The notes below the pieces were generated by a model. That model was not told where the DNA came from, did no database searches, and saw only the letters and a program-made list of their open reading frames with translations. This document shows positions 8,560 to 16,683 of a DNA stretch of 54,369 nt, piece by piece. The position numbers were made by a program, and so were the translations under genes. Origin of the DNA: JAXGQD01 sp964574395. GTDB taxonomy: Bacteria; Bacillota; Clostridia; Saccharofermentanales; Fastidiosipilaceae. Position 1 is the stretch's first letter, and the number at the start of each line of letters is the position of its first letter. The stretch is taken from the NCBI GenBank assembly GCA_964574395.1, contig CAZNNL010000004.1:1-54369 (forward strand), read 5' to 3'.

Positions 8560-9195
8560 ATGGAAAGCCTCCTATCGTACGTCAATGAAAACCTACAAGA
8601 TATTCTTTTTGCCACTGGCCAACATGCTTGATTGTGTATTGTCTCTATTGCCATTGGTTCTTTTATAGCTTTAGCTATCTCATCTATTACTGTTATTTAT
8701 GAAAAAAATATTGACCGACTGATAAGCGTTTTGAGTTTTATTAGGCTTATTCCAGGAATCGCCATACTTATGCTAGGTATGCCCGTGCTTGGTGTGGGGG
8801 TTTTGCCAGCAATCGTAACATTAGTAATCCTGACCGTACCGACCGTCTTAATTAATCTTTATACCGGTATCAAAAGCATTAGCCCCGAAATGATTGAAAT
8901 TAGCAGAAGTATGGGTCTTACGAATAGTCAGATGTATAGAAAAATTCAGTTTCCATTAGCCAAACCGTTTCTTATTCTTGGCCTTCGTACCGCAAGCATT
9001 GATGTCATCACGGTTGCGACGGTTGCGTCGCTTATGGGGGCGGGTGGTTTAGGGCGTTATGTGATGACCGGGCTTTTAATAAATAATATGAATCTCACAC
9101 TTGTAGGCAGCATCATCATCGCAATTATGGCAATTTTCAGCGAGTTGTCTTTGGGCTATTATCAGCGAAAATTGTTGGAAAAGAGGAGAAAGTAA
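8560..9195 (+). pseudogene. opuBB: OpuBB-type permease with in-frame UGA at codon 24
   Basis: Permease of a glycine-betaine/choline/carnitine-type importer. Translation from ATG 8560 (AGGTGA just upstream) gives MESLLSYVNENLQDILFATG, then QHA, then TGA at 8629-8631. The same frame continues for 187 codons to 9195 with a normal permease sequence, including the EMIEISRSMGL docking loop. Family members have an aromatic residue after GQH/GEH, so TGA most simply replaces a Trp TGG. Restart at the TTG directly after the stop (8632) would give an almost complete protein but has no ribosome binding site. Pseudogene, readthrough, restart or sequencing error are all open. Confidence 0.75.
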
Positions 9196-9196
9196 A

Positions 9197-10084
9197 ATGA
9201 AAAAAGTATCTGTTTTCTTGATTATGGTTTTATTGTTCGTAAGCTTAGGAGCAAGCTGCGGCAATAATAAGGACAAGATCAGTATTGGCTCTAAGGACTT
9301 TACGGAATCGTACATCTTGGCGGAGCTTTATGCGCTTGCCTTGGAAGATAAGGGTTTCGAAGTCGAGCGTAAACTCAATTTAGGTGGAACAAGCGTGACG
9401 ATGGCTGCTATGGAGAGCGGGGATATCAATATTTATCCTGACTATACGGGGACTTGCTTTATTAACATCCTAAAACAAGAACCGATAGGGGATCCAGAGA
9501 AAGTTTATAGCTACGTGAAAGAGCAGTACTTATCCGAATATAAAATTGTTGTTCTCAAGCCTGCCCAAGCGAATCACTCACAAGCATTGGCCATGCTGAC
9601 AGAGACAAGCAACAAACTTGGTATCAAGACCATTTCTGATTTACACGCGAAAGCAGATCAAGTGCATTTCAGTTCCCAACCTGCTTTTGAAGAAAATGCG
9701 GATGGCATGCCAGCTCTTGTTACGACTTACGGTAATTTTAACTTTAAGAAAGTAGAACATTTTGATAATGCCATTAAATATCAGCTTCTAGAAAGTGGGA
9801 AAACTGATCTCGTCATCGCTTTTGGCACAGATGGCAATCTGGTTGATCCAGCCCTGACCGTGTTAATTGATGACAAAAATGCCTGGCCACCTTATAACAT
9901 CGTACCCCTTGTGAAAGAAGAAACATTGAAAAAGCATCCTGACATCGAGGCTATTTTGGATAGTTTGTCTAGCAAACTAGACGACCAAACCATGCGTGCG
10001 TTAAATGCCAAGGTTGACATGGAAAAGCAAGAACCAGATGCCGTTGCCAAAGAGTTCTTTAAGAACAATTTCCAGGGAGGATAA
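9197..10084 (+). CDS. opuBC: Glycine betaine/choline-type substrate-binding lipoprotein (OpuBC/OsmX)
   Basis: Binding protein of the quaternary-amine importer, 295 residues. Signal peptide with lipobox LGASC (Cys21). The mature part opens with the hallmark IGSKDFTESYILAEL, followed by GGTSVTMAAMESGDINIYPDYTG, both typical of the OpuAC/ProX family. GAGGAGAAAG precedes ATG 9197, one base after the permease stop, so the genes are tightly coupled. The ATPase gene starts two bases after its stop. The exact ligand (betaine, choline, carnitine) is not readable by eye. Confidence 0.9.
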   Translation: MKKVSVFLIMVLLFVSLGASCGNNKDKISIGSKDFTESYILAELYALALEDKGFEVERKLNLGGTSVTMAAMESGDINIYPDYTGTCFINILKQEPIGDPEKVYSYVKEQYLSEYKIVVLKPAQANHSQALAMLTETSNKLGIKTISDLHAKADQVHFSSQPAFEENADGMPALVTTYGNFNFKKVEHFDNAIKYQLLESGKTDLVIAFGTDGNLVDPALTVLIDDKNAWPPYNIVPLVKEETLKKHPDIEAILDSLSSKLDDQTMRALNAKVDMEKQEPDAVAKEFFKNNFQGG

Positions 10085-10086
10085 GC

Positions 10087-11040
10087 GTGGCTGCAAGCAT
10101 TCTACAATTTGATAAGGTTTCCCTGAGCTACCCCAATCAAGAGAAGTCAGCTTTGCATGATATTACTGTGCATATTGATGAAGGCGAATTTATTACCATT
10201 CTGGGGAACTCAGGTTCAGGCAAAACTACCTTGATCAAGCTCTGCAACAAGTTGATACTCCCCAGTGACGGGGCAGTCTCGTTTCATGGCGTCGACGTGA
10301 ATCAGCTCAACGAGCGCGAGCTCCGTAAGCAAATGGGTTACGTTATTCAAAGTGTTGGCTTATTTCCACATCTAACTATCTACGAAAACATTGCTTTGAT
10401 TTGGACGATAGAAAAGCGAGACAAGTCTGAAACCGCTGCACGTATAGACGAGCTTCTTGCTCTAATGCAATTACCCACTGATGCAGAATTCAAAGCACGT
10501 TATCCTTGGCAGCTATCTGGGGGACAGCAACAGCGTGTTGGTATAGCTAGGGCGCTGTGTAGCGATCCTGAAGTTTTGCTAATGGACGAACCTTTCGGTG
10601 CGTTAGATTCGGTTACGCGCATTGAACTGCAAAAGATGCTAAAACATGTCCAGCAAAGCAAGAAAAAAACGATACTATTCGTAACACATGATTTACAAGA
10701 AGCCCTAGACCTTGGAGACAGAATCCTGGTTATGAATGATGGAGAAGTACAGCAATTTGATACGGCCAAACGGCTAGTCTTCAATCCTGCAAACGACTAC
10801 ATTCGCAACTTATTTAATGCTGAAACCCAGATTGAAAAATTAAAGTACTTTAAGGTGAAAGATTTCCCTGAGCTAATCGATACAAGCACAAGTCATTTAC
10901 CGGAACACACAGTTGAGCTGGAAGATACTTTCGACAAGTTGCTAGATTTATTAGTACAAGGTGAGACGCTTGTCGCAGTGCATGAAAATGAACGTGCATT
11001 GGGAGTAATTCATTTAAATACGATTAAAGACATTAGGTGA
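10087..11040 (+). CDS. opuBA: Glycine betaine/choline-type ABC transporter ATPase (OpuBA)
   Basis: ATPase subunit of 317 residues starting with GTG, preceded by GGGAGG. Walker A GNSGSGKTT (40-48), signature LSGGQQQRVGIARA (around 140-153), and Walker B VLLMDEPFGALD are all intact. The region after about residue 240 is short and looks like a reduced CBS-type regulatory tail, as in many OpuBA/OpuCA proteins that sense ionic strength. It lies between the binding protein and the second permease. Confidence 0.9.
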   Translation: MAASILQFDKVSLSYPNQEKSALHDITVHIDEGEFITILGNSGSGKTTLIKLCNKLILPSDGAVSFHGVDVNQLNERELRKQMGYVIQSVGLFPHLTIYENIALIWTIEKRDKSETAARIDELLALMQLPTDAEFKARYPWQLSGGQQQRVGIARALCSDPEVLLMDEPFGALDSVTRIELQKMLKHVQQSKKKTILFVTHDLQEALDLGDRILVMNDGEVQQFDTAKRLVFNPANDYIRNLFNAETQIEKLKYFKVKDFPELIDTSTSHLPEHTVELEDTFDKLLDLLVQGETLVAVHENERALGVIHLNTIKDIR

Positions 11041-11043
11041 ATC

Positions 11044-11700
11044 ATGCTGACTTATATTGCCAACAATTATGGAAAAATCCTTCAATCCTTCTTGGGTCAT
11101 CTTGAGTTGGTTCTTTTGACTTTGCTTTTGTCCATTCCGATTGCGATTTTGATAAGTTTTGTTATTGGCAAAAACAAGTACCTCAATCGCGTGGTTCTTT
11201 TTGCCATACTACTTATTTATTGCATCCCGAGTATCGCCTTATTTACGCTCCTTATACCGATTTTGGGTCTAGGAAAACTCAATGCGATTGTTGCCATGAC
11301 AGCCTTTAATCAAATTCTTTTAGTCCGCAACATCACGGTGGCGCGTGAGAGCCTGTCTGCAGACCTTATTGAAGTGGCCAAAGGGATGGATATGTCTGCG
11401 ACTGATCGTTTTATCAGAGTAGAATTCCCTTTGATGAAACCCCATTTAATTGCCGGTCTAAGGATAGCGACGATTAGCACAACGGGGATTGCCTCTATGG
11501 CTTCGCTTATTAACGCAGGCGGCTTAGGCGTTATTTTATTTGAAGGCATGCGGCAAAACCACATCCCCAAACTCATCGTCGGCATCCTACTCATCTCCGG
11601 ACTAGCCTTCGCATTGAACAGCATTTTTTCGAAATTAGAATACACTGCGCTCATGAAAGCCAATGGTTATAATCCTAACGTGTTTTGGAACAAACGATGA
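11044..11700 (+). CDS. opuBD: Glycine betaine/choline-type ABC transporter permease (OpuBD)
   Basis: Second permease of the importer, 218 residues, about five to six membrane segments. The docking loop LIEVAKGMDMSATDRFIRVE and the following MASLINAGGLG stretch are typical of OpuBB/OpuBD proteins. It starts three bases after the ATPase stop and its stop overlaps the nucleoside hydrolase start (ATGA at 11697-11700). If the opuBB gene at 8560 is dead, this may be the only working permease, and could act as a homodimer. Confidence 0.88.
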   Translation: MLTYIANNYGKILQSFLGHLELVLLTLLLSIPIAILISFVIGKNKYLNRVVLFAILLIYCIPSIALFTLLIPILGLGKLNAIVAMTAFNQILLVRNITVARESLSADLIEVAKGMDMSATDRFIRVEFPLMKPHLIAGLRIATISTTGIASMASLINAGGLGVILFEGMRQNHIPKLIVGILLISGLAFALNSIFSKLEYTALMKANGYNPNVFWNKR

Positions 11701-12644
11701 AAAAATCAAGTTTATTTGTTGAAAGAATTCCCATCATTATTGATGTGGACACCGGCACAGACGATGCCCTAGCAGTCATGGCTGCGCTGCGCCATTCTGC
11801 AGTTTTAGATATCAAAGCTATTACCACCGTTTTTGGAAATGTTTCTTTAGAAAAGGCCAGCAAGAACACCTTGAACCTATTGCGCTGTTTGGGTTTTCCC
11901 ATTGTTGTGGCAAAAGGTGCTTCTAAACCTATGGTCTCTGATCAGGCTGTTTTAGCTATCAGTCACGGCGTGTCGGGTTTGGGTGATGTCGTTTTGCCAG
12001 AAGCAAAACAAATTTTTTCTCCTATTGCTGCTCCTGATTTAATCTATGAAATAGCGAAAACCTGCAATGGCGAATTACAAATATTAGCAGTAGGCCCTCT
12101 CACAAACATTGCTTGTGCTTTAGCGCAGTATCCAGATTTGGCTGCTTTGATCAAATGTATCACTATCATGGGTGGCGGCTTATGCGGCGGGAACATCACC
12201 ATGGGCGCTGAGTTTAATATCTATAACGATCCAGAAGCGGCAGACCTTGTGTTTACAGCGGGTGTTCCGTTGACGATGGTTGGTTTGAATGTGACTTTGC
12301 AGCCCAAAATTTATCCAGAATTCGTAGAGGGGATGAAAGGGATTAGGAATCCTTTTGCCAATATTGCTAACGTGATTATTGATTTTATGCTGCGAAGAAA
12401 AGACGAAATCGGAGGGGATCCGCCTAACTTTCACGATGTAATAGCGCTTGCAGCGATAGTTGCGCCGGAGTTGCTTGAATTTAAGGATTATTACATGCGA
12501 GTAGAAACAGCAGGAGAACACACGCGAGGTATGACAGTAGCGGATTTCAATAACGCTGAGAATAAAGCAGCTAACGTTTCTGCAGCTGTGGCAATTGATG
12601 TCAGTGCCTTTTGGGCATGGTTCTTGGCGACGTTTAGAGATTAG
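11697..12644 (+). CDS. Inosine/uridine-preferring nucleoside hydrolase family protein
   Basis: Ca2+-dependent N-ribohydrolase family, 315 residues, expected to split nucleosides into base and ribose in the cytoplasm. The metal-binding signature DVDTGTDDAL lies near the N-terminus, and GPLTNIACAL and MGGGLCGGN follow as in the family. ATG 11697 overlaps the OpuBD stop as ATGA, which implies translational coupling, so it is part of the importer operon. Why a nucleoside hydrolase is coupled to a quaternary-amine importer is unclear. Base specificity cannot be assigned. Confidence 0.87.
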   Translation: MKKSSLFVERIPIIIDVDTGTDDALAVMAALRHSAVLDIKAITTVFGNVSLEKASKNTLNLLRCLGFPIVVAKGASKPMVSDQAVLAISHGVSGLGDVVLPEAKQIFSPIAAPDLIYEIAKTCNGELQILAVGPLTNIACALAQYPDLAALIKCITIMGGGLCGGNITMGAEFNIYNDPEAADLVFTAGVPLTMVGLNVTLQPKIYPEFVEGMKGIRNPFANIANVIIDFMLRRKDEIGGDPPNFHDVIALAAIVAPELLEFKDYYMRVETAGEHTRGMTVADFNNAENKAANVSAAVAIDVSAFWAWFLATFRD

Positions 12645-12668
12645 GGGTCTGGTAGTGATTAGTTGCTA

Positions 12669-12795
12669 TGCCAAATTAGCGACTAATTTGGCACAAAACC
12701 AGGTTTTACCGCCATTCCATGCCAAATATGCGACTAATTTGGCACAAAACCAGGACTCAAAGCCCCCAAATGCCAAATTTGCGACTAATTTGGCA
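12669..12795 (+). repeat. Three 25-bp palindromes at 51-bp period
   Basis: Three near-identical inverted repeats, TGCCAAAT(T/A)(A/T)GCGACTAATTTGGCA, at 12669-12693, 12720-12744 and 12771-12795. Starts are exactly 51 bases apart, and the first two are also followed by the same CAAAACCAGG. Each can fold into a stem with a three-base loop; the first has an 11-bp perfect stem. The array lies right after the nucleoside hydrolase stop and before a terminator. The regular spacing suggests a duplicated element, an operator array, or an mRNA 3'-end structure. Confidence 0.85.
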
Positions 12796-12853
12796 CGGCC
12801 GCGACGCCTGTGGCACAGACAGCACAGTCCGCAAAAAACCAACTGTTTAACAT

Positions 12854-12887
12854 AAAAACCCTGAAACGCATGCGTTTCAGGGTTTTT
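12854..12887. terminator. Bidirectional terminator between opuB operon and tRNAs
   Basis: A perfect palindrome: AAAAACCCTGAAACGCA (12854-12870) and its complement ending in TTTTT (12871-12887). It has an A-run on one side and a T-run on the other, so it can stop transcription arriving from the nucleoside hydrolase on the plus strand and from tRNA-Tyr on the minus strand. Confidence 0.85.
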
Positions 12888-12891
12888 CGAG

Positions 12892-12976
12892 TGGTGGGAG
12901 ATGGTGGATTCGAACCACCGAAGTCTGAGACAACAGATTTACAGTCTGCCCCCTTTGGCCGCTCGGGAAATCTCCC
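12892..12976 (-). tRNA. tRNA-Tyr (GTA)
   Basis: On the minus strand the acceptor arm GGGAGAT pairs with ATCTCCC. The anticodon stem-loop CAGACTGTAAATCTG gives anticodon GTA. A long variable arm (type II, as expected for bacterial Tyr) and a perfect T-arm GGTGGTTCGAATCCACC follow. CCA is encoded (12892-12894). It is the second tRNA of a two-gene unit behind tRNA-Met. Confidence 0.95.
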
Positions 12977-12987
12977 ATATTAAGTTG

Positions 12988-13064
12988 TGGTGGGCCTTCA
13001 GGGACTCGAACCCGGGACCGACCGGTTATGAGCCGGTTGCTCTAACCAACTGAGCTAAAGGCCC
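12988..13064 (-). tRNA. tRNA with CAT anticodon (Met, elongator type)
   Basis: Acceptor GGGCCTT pairs with AAGGCCC, D-arm AGCTCAGTTGGTTAGAGC, anticodon arm CCGGCTCATAACCGG (anticodon CAT), CCA encoded. It is a class I tRNA without the unpaired first base of the initiator, so elongator Met is most likely. An Ile tRNA with lysidine at C34 has a similar arm and cannot be excluded by eye. The T-stem shows one C-U mismatch. Confidence 0.9.
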
Positions 13065-13096
13065 AAAACGTTTACACCGCAGTGACAACATACGGG

Positions 13097-13125
13097 ATTA
13101 TATCCAATGCTTACGATCGAGTCAA
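13097..13125 (-). promoter_or_regulatory. Promoter of the tRNA-Met/tRNA-Tyr unit
   Basis: On the minus strand TTGACT (13120-13125) and a perfect TATAAT (13097-13102) are spaced by 17 bases, about 30 bases before the first tRNA. This is the strongest promoter match in the window, fitting stable RNA transcription. Confidence 0.85.
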
Positions 13126-13180
13126 GAGAAGATTAACATAAATTTTAAAAAATTAGCCGAATTAATAGCAATTAAGTCAG

Positions 13181-13209
13181 TTTACATCGACACAAGACTT
13201 GGATAAAAT
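13181..13209 (+). promoter_or_regulatory. Promoter of glycogen phosphorylase gene
   Basis: TTTACA (13181-13186) and TAAAAT (13204-13209) with a 17-base spacer, about 85 bases before the start codon. I see no clear operator or CcpA-type site in the leader by eye. Confidence 0.65.
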
Positions 13210-13294
13210 CAATGCGGTAGTTTAAGATAGGTGGCATATGACTATCCATTAACTACAGAAGCGTGGTAATAGGATATATTTGGAGGATACATTA

Positions 13295-15673
13295 ATGTCG
13301 GAAAATACCGCTAAAATAGTCAAAAAATTGGACTACACGATTCGTGGAAATACGGGACGCTTACCTGAAAATGCTACTCCTTGGGAATTCTGGTATGGAT
13401 TATCGGAGGCTTTGGTTTCTAGTTTTGCGGAAGACTGGGACAAAACAAGAGATGCGTATAAAGATAAACGCATTGAACATTATCTATCGGCAGAGTTTTT
13501 GATGGGACGCTCCTTACTCAACAACCTGGTGAACCGTGGACTTTACGATGGAGCTAAGGATGCTCTTGAAGCACATGGTTTAAACATCCTAGATATCTTA
13601 GATGAAGGCCAAGATGCAGCGCTTGGAAATGGTGGTTTAGGCCGCCTTGCTGCTTGTTTTCTAGACTCTTGTGCGACAAAGAATCTGCCAGTCTATGGTT
13701 ATGGAATAATGTATCGCTTTGGTCTCTTTAAACAGAGCTTTGATAATGGTTTTCAAAAAGAACATCCTGATACATGGATGGAAGATGGGTATCCATTTAC
13801 TTTAGCTAGAGAAAATGAAAAAGTTGTAGTTCCATTTTCAGATATGCAAGTTTTCGCGGTTCCTTATGATATGCCAATCACTGGGTATGGAACCAACAAC
13901 ATCAATACTTTGAGACTGTGGAAAGCCGAGCCTGTTGAGGAATTTGATTATAATCTCTTTAATAGTCAACGTTTTGACGACGCACTCGTGGTTAAAAATC
14001 GGACTGACGATATTTGGCGTGTCCTGTATCCAAACGACACATCTTATGACGGTAAAGTTCTTAGGGTTCGTCAACAATATTTCTTTGTCAGTGCTACCTT
14101 ACAAGATACAATTCGTAACTACAAAAAGTATCATGGCAATGATCTTAGAGACTTTGATAAATTCAACTGTTTCCAACTGAACGATACGCACCCTGTTGTG
14201 GGTATCGCAGAACTCATGCGTTTACTCATGGATGAAAATGGCATGTCATGGGATGATGCTTGGAGAGTAACTACAAAGTCTTTTGCCTATACAAATCATA
14301 CGATTCTAGCAGAAGCACTCGAAAAGTGGGATATGCAAATCTTCCAATTCTTGTTCCCTCGTATTTTGGAAATTATCACTGAGATTGACAAACAATTCAG
14401 ACGTGAGATGGCTAATCGTGGTATGCGTCAAGACCGCATTGATTACCTGGCTCCCTTGGGGAATGGTCAAGTCAGAATGGCTTGGTTAGCCTGCTATGCC
14501 GCTTTCTCAATTAATGGAGTTGCAGCTCTACATACATCCATTCTTAAAGCAGAGACTTTAAAGGAATGGTATGCACTGTGGCCTGAGAAATTTAGTAACA
14601 AAACCAATGGCGTCACCCCCAGAAGATGGCTACGCATGTCCAATCACCCCTTATCGAGTCTTTTTACCGAGCTCTTGGGCAGTGAAGATTGGGTCACAGA
14701 TTTAGATCTTCTAAAAACGCTAGAAAAGTATAAAGATGATAAGATCGTACTGAATCGTCTCTGGGATATTAAGCACGAGAACAAGCTTGCTTTTGCCAAA
14801 TACTTAAAGAAAAAATATGACATAAATATAAATCCTGATGCAATTTTCGACGTACAAATCAAACGATTGCATGAGTACAAACGTCAACTAATGAATGCTC
14901 TTTATATCTTAGATCTCTACTTCCGCATAAAAGCTGATCCGAAAATGAAGGTCGTGCCTCGCGTGTTTATCTTTGGTGCTAAATCAGCCCCAGGTTATAT
15001 GCGTGCCAAAGCGATTATCAAATTGATTAATGAAATCGCTAATTTGGTTAATAACGATCCTGCCACCAAAGACATTATCCAGGTATGCTTTGTGCCGAAC
15101 TATAATGTTTCCAAAGCCGAGCTTATGATTCCTGCGGCTGACGTTTCTGAGCAAATCTCGACTGCTGGTATGGAGGCCTCTGGAACAGGCAACATGAAGT
15201 TTATGATGAATGGTGCTTTAACACTGGGTACTCTGGACGGCGCAAACGTCGAAATTGTAGAAGCAGCCGGCGAGGAAAACGCTTACATCTTTGGTGTACG
15301 CGTCGAAGATTTCCCACAAACAAAGGCTTACTACAATCCACGTTGGCAGTATGAAAACATACCTGGTCTGAAACGCGTTATGGATGCTCTAGTTGATGGT
15401 ACATTAAATGATGGCCACACGGGTATGTTCCAAGATATATATAAGAGTCTCATGAACGGCTCTAGCTGGGAAGCACCGGATCCGTACTATGTCTTGGGTG
15501 ACTTTGATGACTACCGTAAGTGTCGCGATCATATGGCAAATGACTATCTTGATAAAGAAGAATGGTCGAAAAAGTGCTGGATTAATATCACGAATTCTGG
15601 ACGTTTTAGTTCTGACCGGACGATTCAAGATTATGCCGATGAAATTTGGCATGTAGAGCCAGTGAAAATTTAA
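13295..15673 (+). CDS. glgP: Glycogen/maltodextrin phosphorylase
   Basis: Cytoplasmic PLP enzyme releasing glucose-1-phosphate from alpha-glucans; 792 residues, normal for the family. The start is ATG 13295 because GGAGG lies nine bases upstream. The PLP lysine is about residue 635 in the signature EASGTGNMKFMMNGALTLG, followed by LDGANVEI. EHYLSAEFLMGRSL and ALGNGGLGRLAACFLDS near the N-terminus are also standard. It is transcribed alone between its own promoter and a terminator. Its product could enter glycolysis through the phosphohexomutase encoded at 32.6 kb. Other glycogen genes are not in the window. Confidence 0.95.
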   Translation: MSENTAKIVKKLDYTIRGNTGRLPENATPWEFWYGLSEALVSSFAEDWDKTRDAYKDKRIEHYLSAEFLMGRSLLNNLVNRGLYDGAKDALEAHGLNILDILDEGQDAALGNGGLGRLAACFLDSCATKNLPVYGYGIMYRFGLFKQSFDNGFQKEHPDTWMEDGYPFTLARENEKVVVPFSDMQVFAVPYDMPITGYGTNNINTLRLWKAEPVEEFDYNLFNSQRFDDALVVKNRTDDIWRVLYPNDTSYDGKVLRVRQQYFFVSATLQDTIRNYKKYHGNDLRDFDKFNCFQLNDTHPVVGIAELMRLLMDENGMSWDDAWRVTTKSFAYTNHTILAEALEKWDMQIFQFLFPRILEIITEIDKQFRREMANRGMRQDRIDYLAPLGNGQVRMAWLACYAAFSINGVAALHTSILKAETLKEWYALWPEKFSNKTNGVTPRRWLRMSNHPLSSLFTELLGSEDWVTDLDLLKTLEKYKDDKIVLNRLWDIKHENKLAFAKYLKKKYDININPDAIFDVQIKRLHEYKRQLMNALYILDLYFRIKADPKMKVVPRVFIFGAKSAPGYMRAKAIIKLINEIANLVNNDPATKDIIQVCFVPNYNVSKAELMIPAADVSEQISTAGMEASGTGNMKFMMNGALTLGTLDGANVEIVEAAGEENAYIFGVRVEDFPQTKAYYNPRWQYENIPGLKRVMDALVDGTLNDGHTGMFQDIYKSLMNGSSWEAPDPYYVLGDFDDYRKCRDHMANDYLDKEEWSKKCWINITNSGRFSSDRTIQDYADEIWHVEPVKI

Positions 15674-15695
15674 GTTAATAATACTATTGGCAAAA

Positions 15696-15722
15696 AAAGG
15701 GCGGCTCTCGAAGCCGCTCTTT
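15696..15722. terminator. Terminator between glgP and the sortase gene
   Basis: AAAGGGCGGCT (15696-15706) pairs with AGCCGCTCTTT (15712-15722) with one mismatch, followed by TGTTT. It lies between convergent genes and can serve both. A TGGCAAAA octamer (15688-15695) touches its left edge. Confidence 0.8.
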
Positions 15723-15740
15723 GTTTAAGATACTGTTTTG

Positions 15741-16598
15741 TTATTGCGTTTTAGCAGTGTCAGTCTTATGCGTTGTGGCTATAGGTTTTTCCTCATTCAA
15801 CATTGCTGTGATTAAGAGGCGGTGTGTAAATGGCTCTAATCCAGATCCAGCAGGCGGCGTGCATGTGACTAGTGTGATGTAGTGGTTTGTGTCGCTTTGA
15901 TATTTGGTTAATAAATCGTTCATAGTTTCAGATGGCCAAATCTCGCTAAAGTTGATAATGGTATAACGGTGCCTAACACCTTTGTAAGTAATATATATGG
16001 GGTCATTGACTTTTAGTCTTTCTGCATGCGTAAAGTCATAGTCGTCGTAAGAATCTCTATGAATAAAAATACCACTATTTCCAGGTTGATCAGGTAGTGG
16101 TGTCCAATCCCAATGGCTAGCAGCGTAGTACATGGCGTAATAATCGAGCTCTTTAATCAAAGGGATATTAACATTAAGCAGTGGAATCTCTATGCGCCCG
16201 ATTGGCGTCATGTATTGCAAACCTTCACTGATCGTGGTTGCTTCCGTGCTAACAGGCGCGTCCGCCCCTACGGTGTTGCCTGCTTCATCTACTTCATAGT
16301 AGTCGTACTCTGCTGCTTGGATGCGATTCGCATTTGGGTTGTATGAAATCTGTACTGTTTCGTTATTGTCCACTGCGCTTTGTAATTCTTGCGCTAATTT
16401 GGCACGATTCCATCGCACGATTGTTGGTCTTATTAAAAGAAAGATTCCTCCGGCAAAAAGTGCGATAATAAGAAAAGTCAGCAAATAATCAAACCACGTT
16501 TTTTTACGACGCTTGCGCTGACGGGGTTTTATTTCTGCTATCTCTTCATTAAAGGGTTCTTCCAATGAAGTATAGGATGATTGTTGATTTTTTTTCAT
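15741..16598 (-). CDS. Sortase family transpeptidase
   Basis: Membrane-anchored cysteine transpeptidase, 285 residues. A basic cytoplasmic tail (RQRKRRKK) precedes a single membrane segment (about 36-57). The catalytic domain follows, with His180 in IFIHRDSY, Cys246 in TLVTCTPP and Arg260 in FTHRLLITA. The TLVTCTP form fits class C/D/E-like sortases rather than SrtA, but I cannot fix the class. No LPXTG-type substrate or pilin gene is next to it, so it may be a general anchoring enzyme. Unlike pilin sortases I see no obvious active-site lid motif. Confidence 0.88.
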   Translation of the reverse strand: MKKNQQSSYTSLEEPFNEEIAEIKPRQRKRRKKTWFDYLLTFLIIALFAGGIFLLIRPTIVRWNRAKLAQELQSAVDNNETVQISYNPNANRIQAAEYDYYEVDEAGNTVGADAPVSTEATTISEGLQYMTPIGRIEIPLLNVNIPLIKELDYYAMYYAASHWDWTPLPDQPGNSGIFIHRDSYDDYDFTHAERLKVNDPIYITYKGVRHRYTIINFSEIWPSETMNDLLTKYQSDTNHYITLVTCTPPAGSGLEPFTHRLLITAMLNEEKPIATTHKTDTAKTQ

Positions 16599-16683
16599 GT
16601 GAACCTCGGACTAGTAATATACTTAAGTCTAGCATAATCTTTAGTAATGTGACTATATTGTGAGAAGAAAGCGAGCTATTTTA

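Noticed and set aside
8629..8631. UGA read as tryptophan (alternative genetic code)
   Set aside because: UGA ends several intact genes here, for example opuBA, opuBD and the folate cyclo-ligase, and tryptophans elsewhere use TGG. A genome-wide recoding is not supported.
8629..8631. UGA as selenocysteine
   Set aside because: The family has an aromatic residue, not a catalytic Cys, at this position, and I see no SECIS-like stem directly after it.
12669..12795. CRISPR array
   Set aside because: Only three palindromic units; the intervening sequences are partly shared and there are no cas genes.
12595..12855. A protein with three 17-residue repeats reading through the 51-bp array
   Set aside because: 51 is divisible by three, so any frame repeats. 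The reading starts inside the nucleoside hydrolase gene with no ribosome binding site. The palindromes explain the pattern better.
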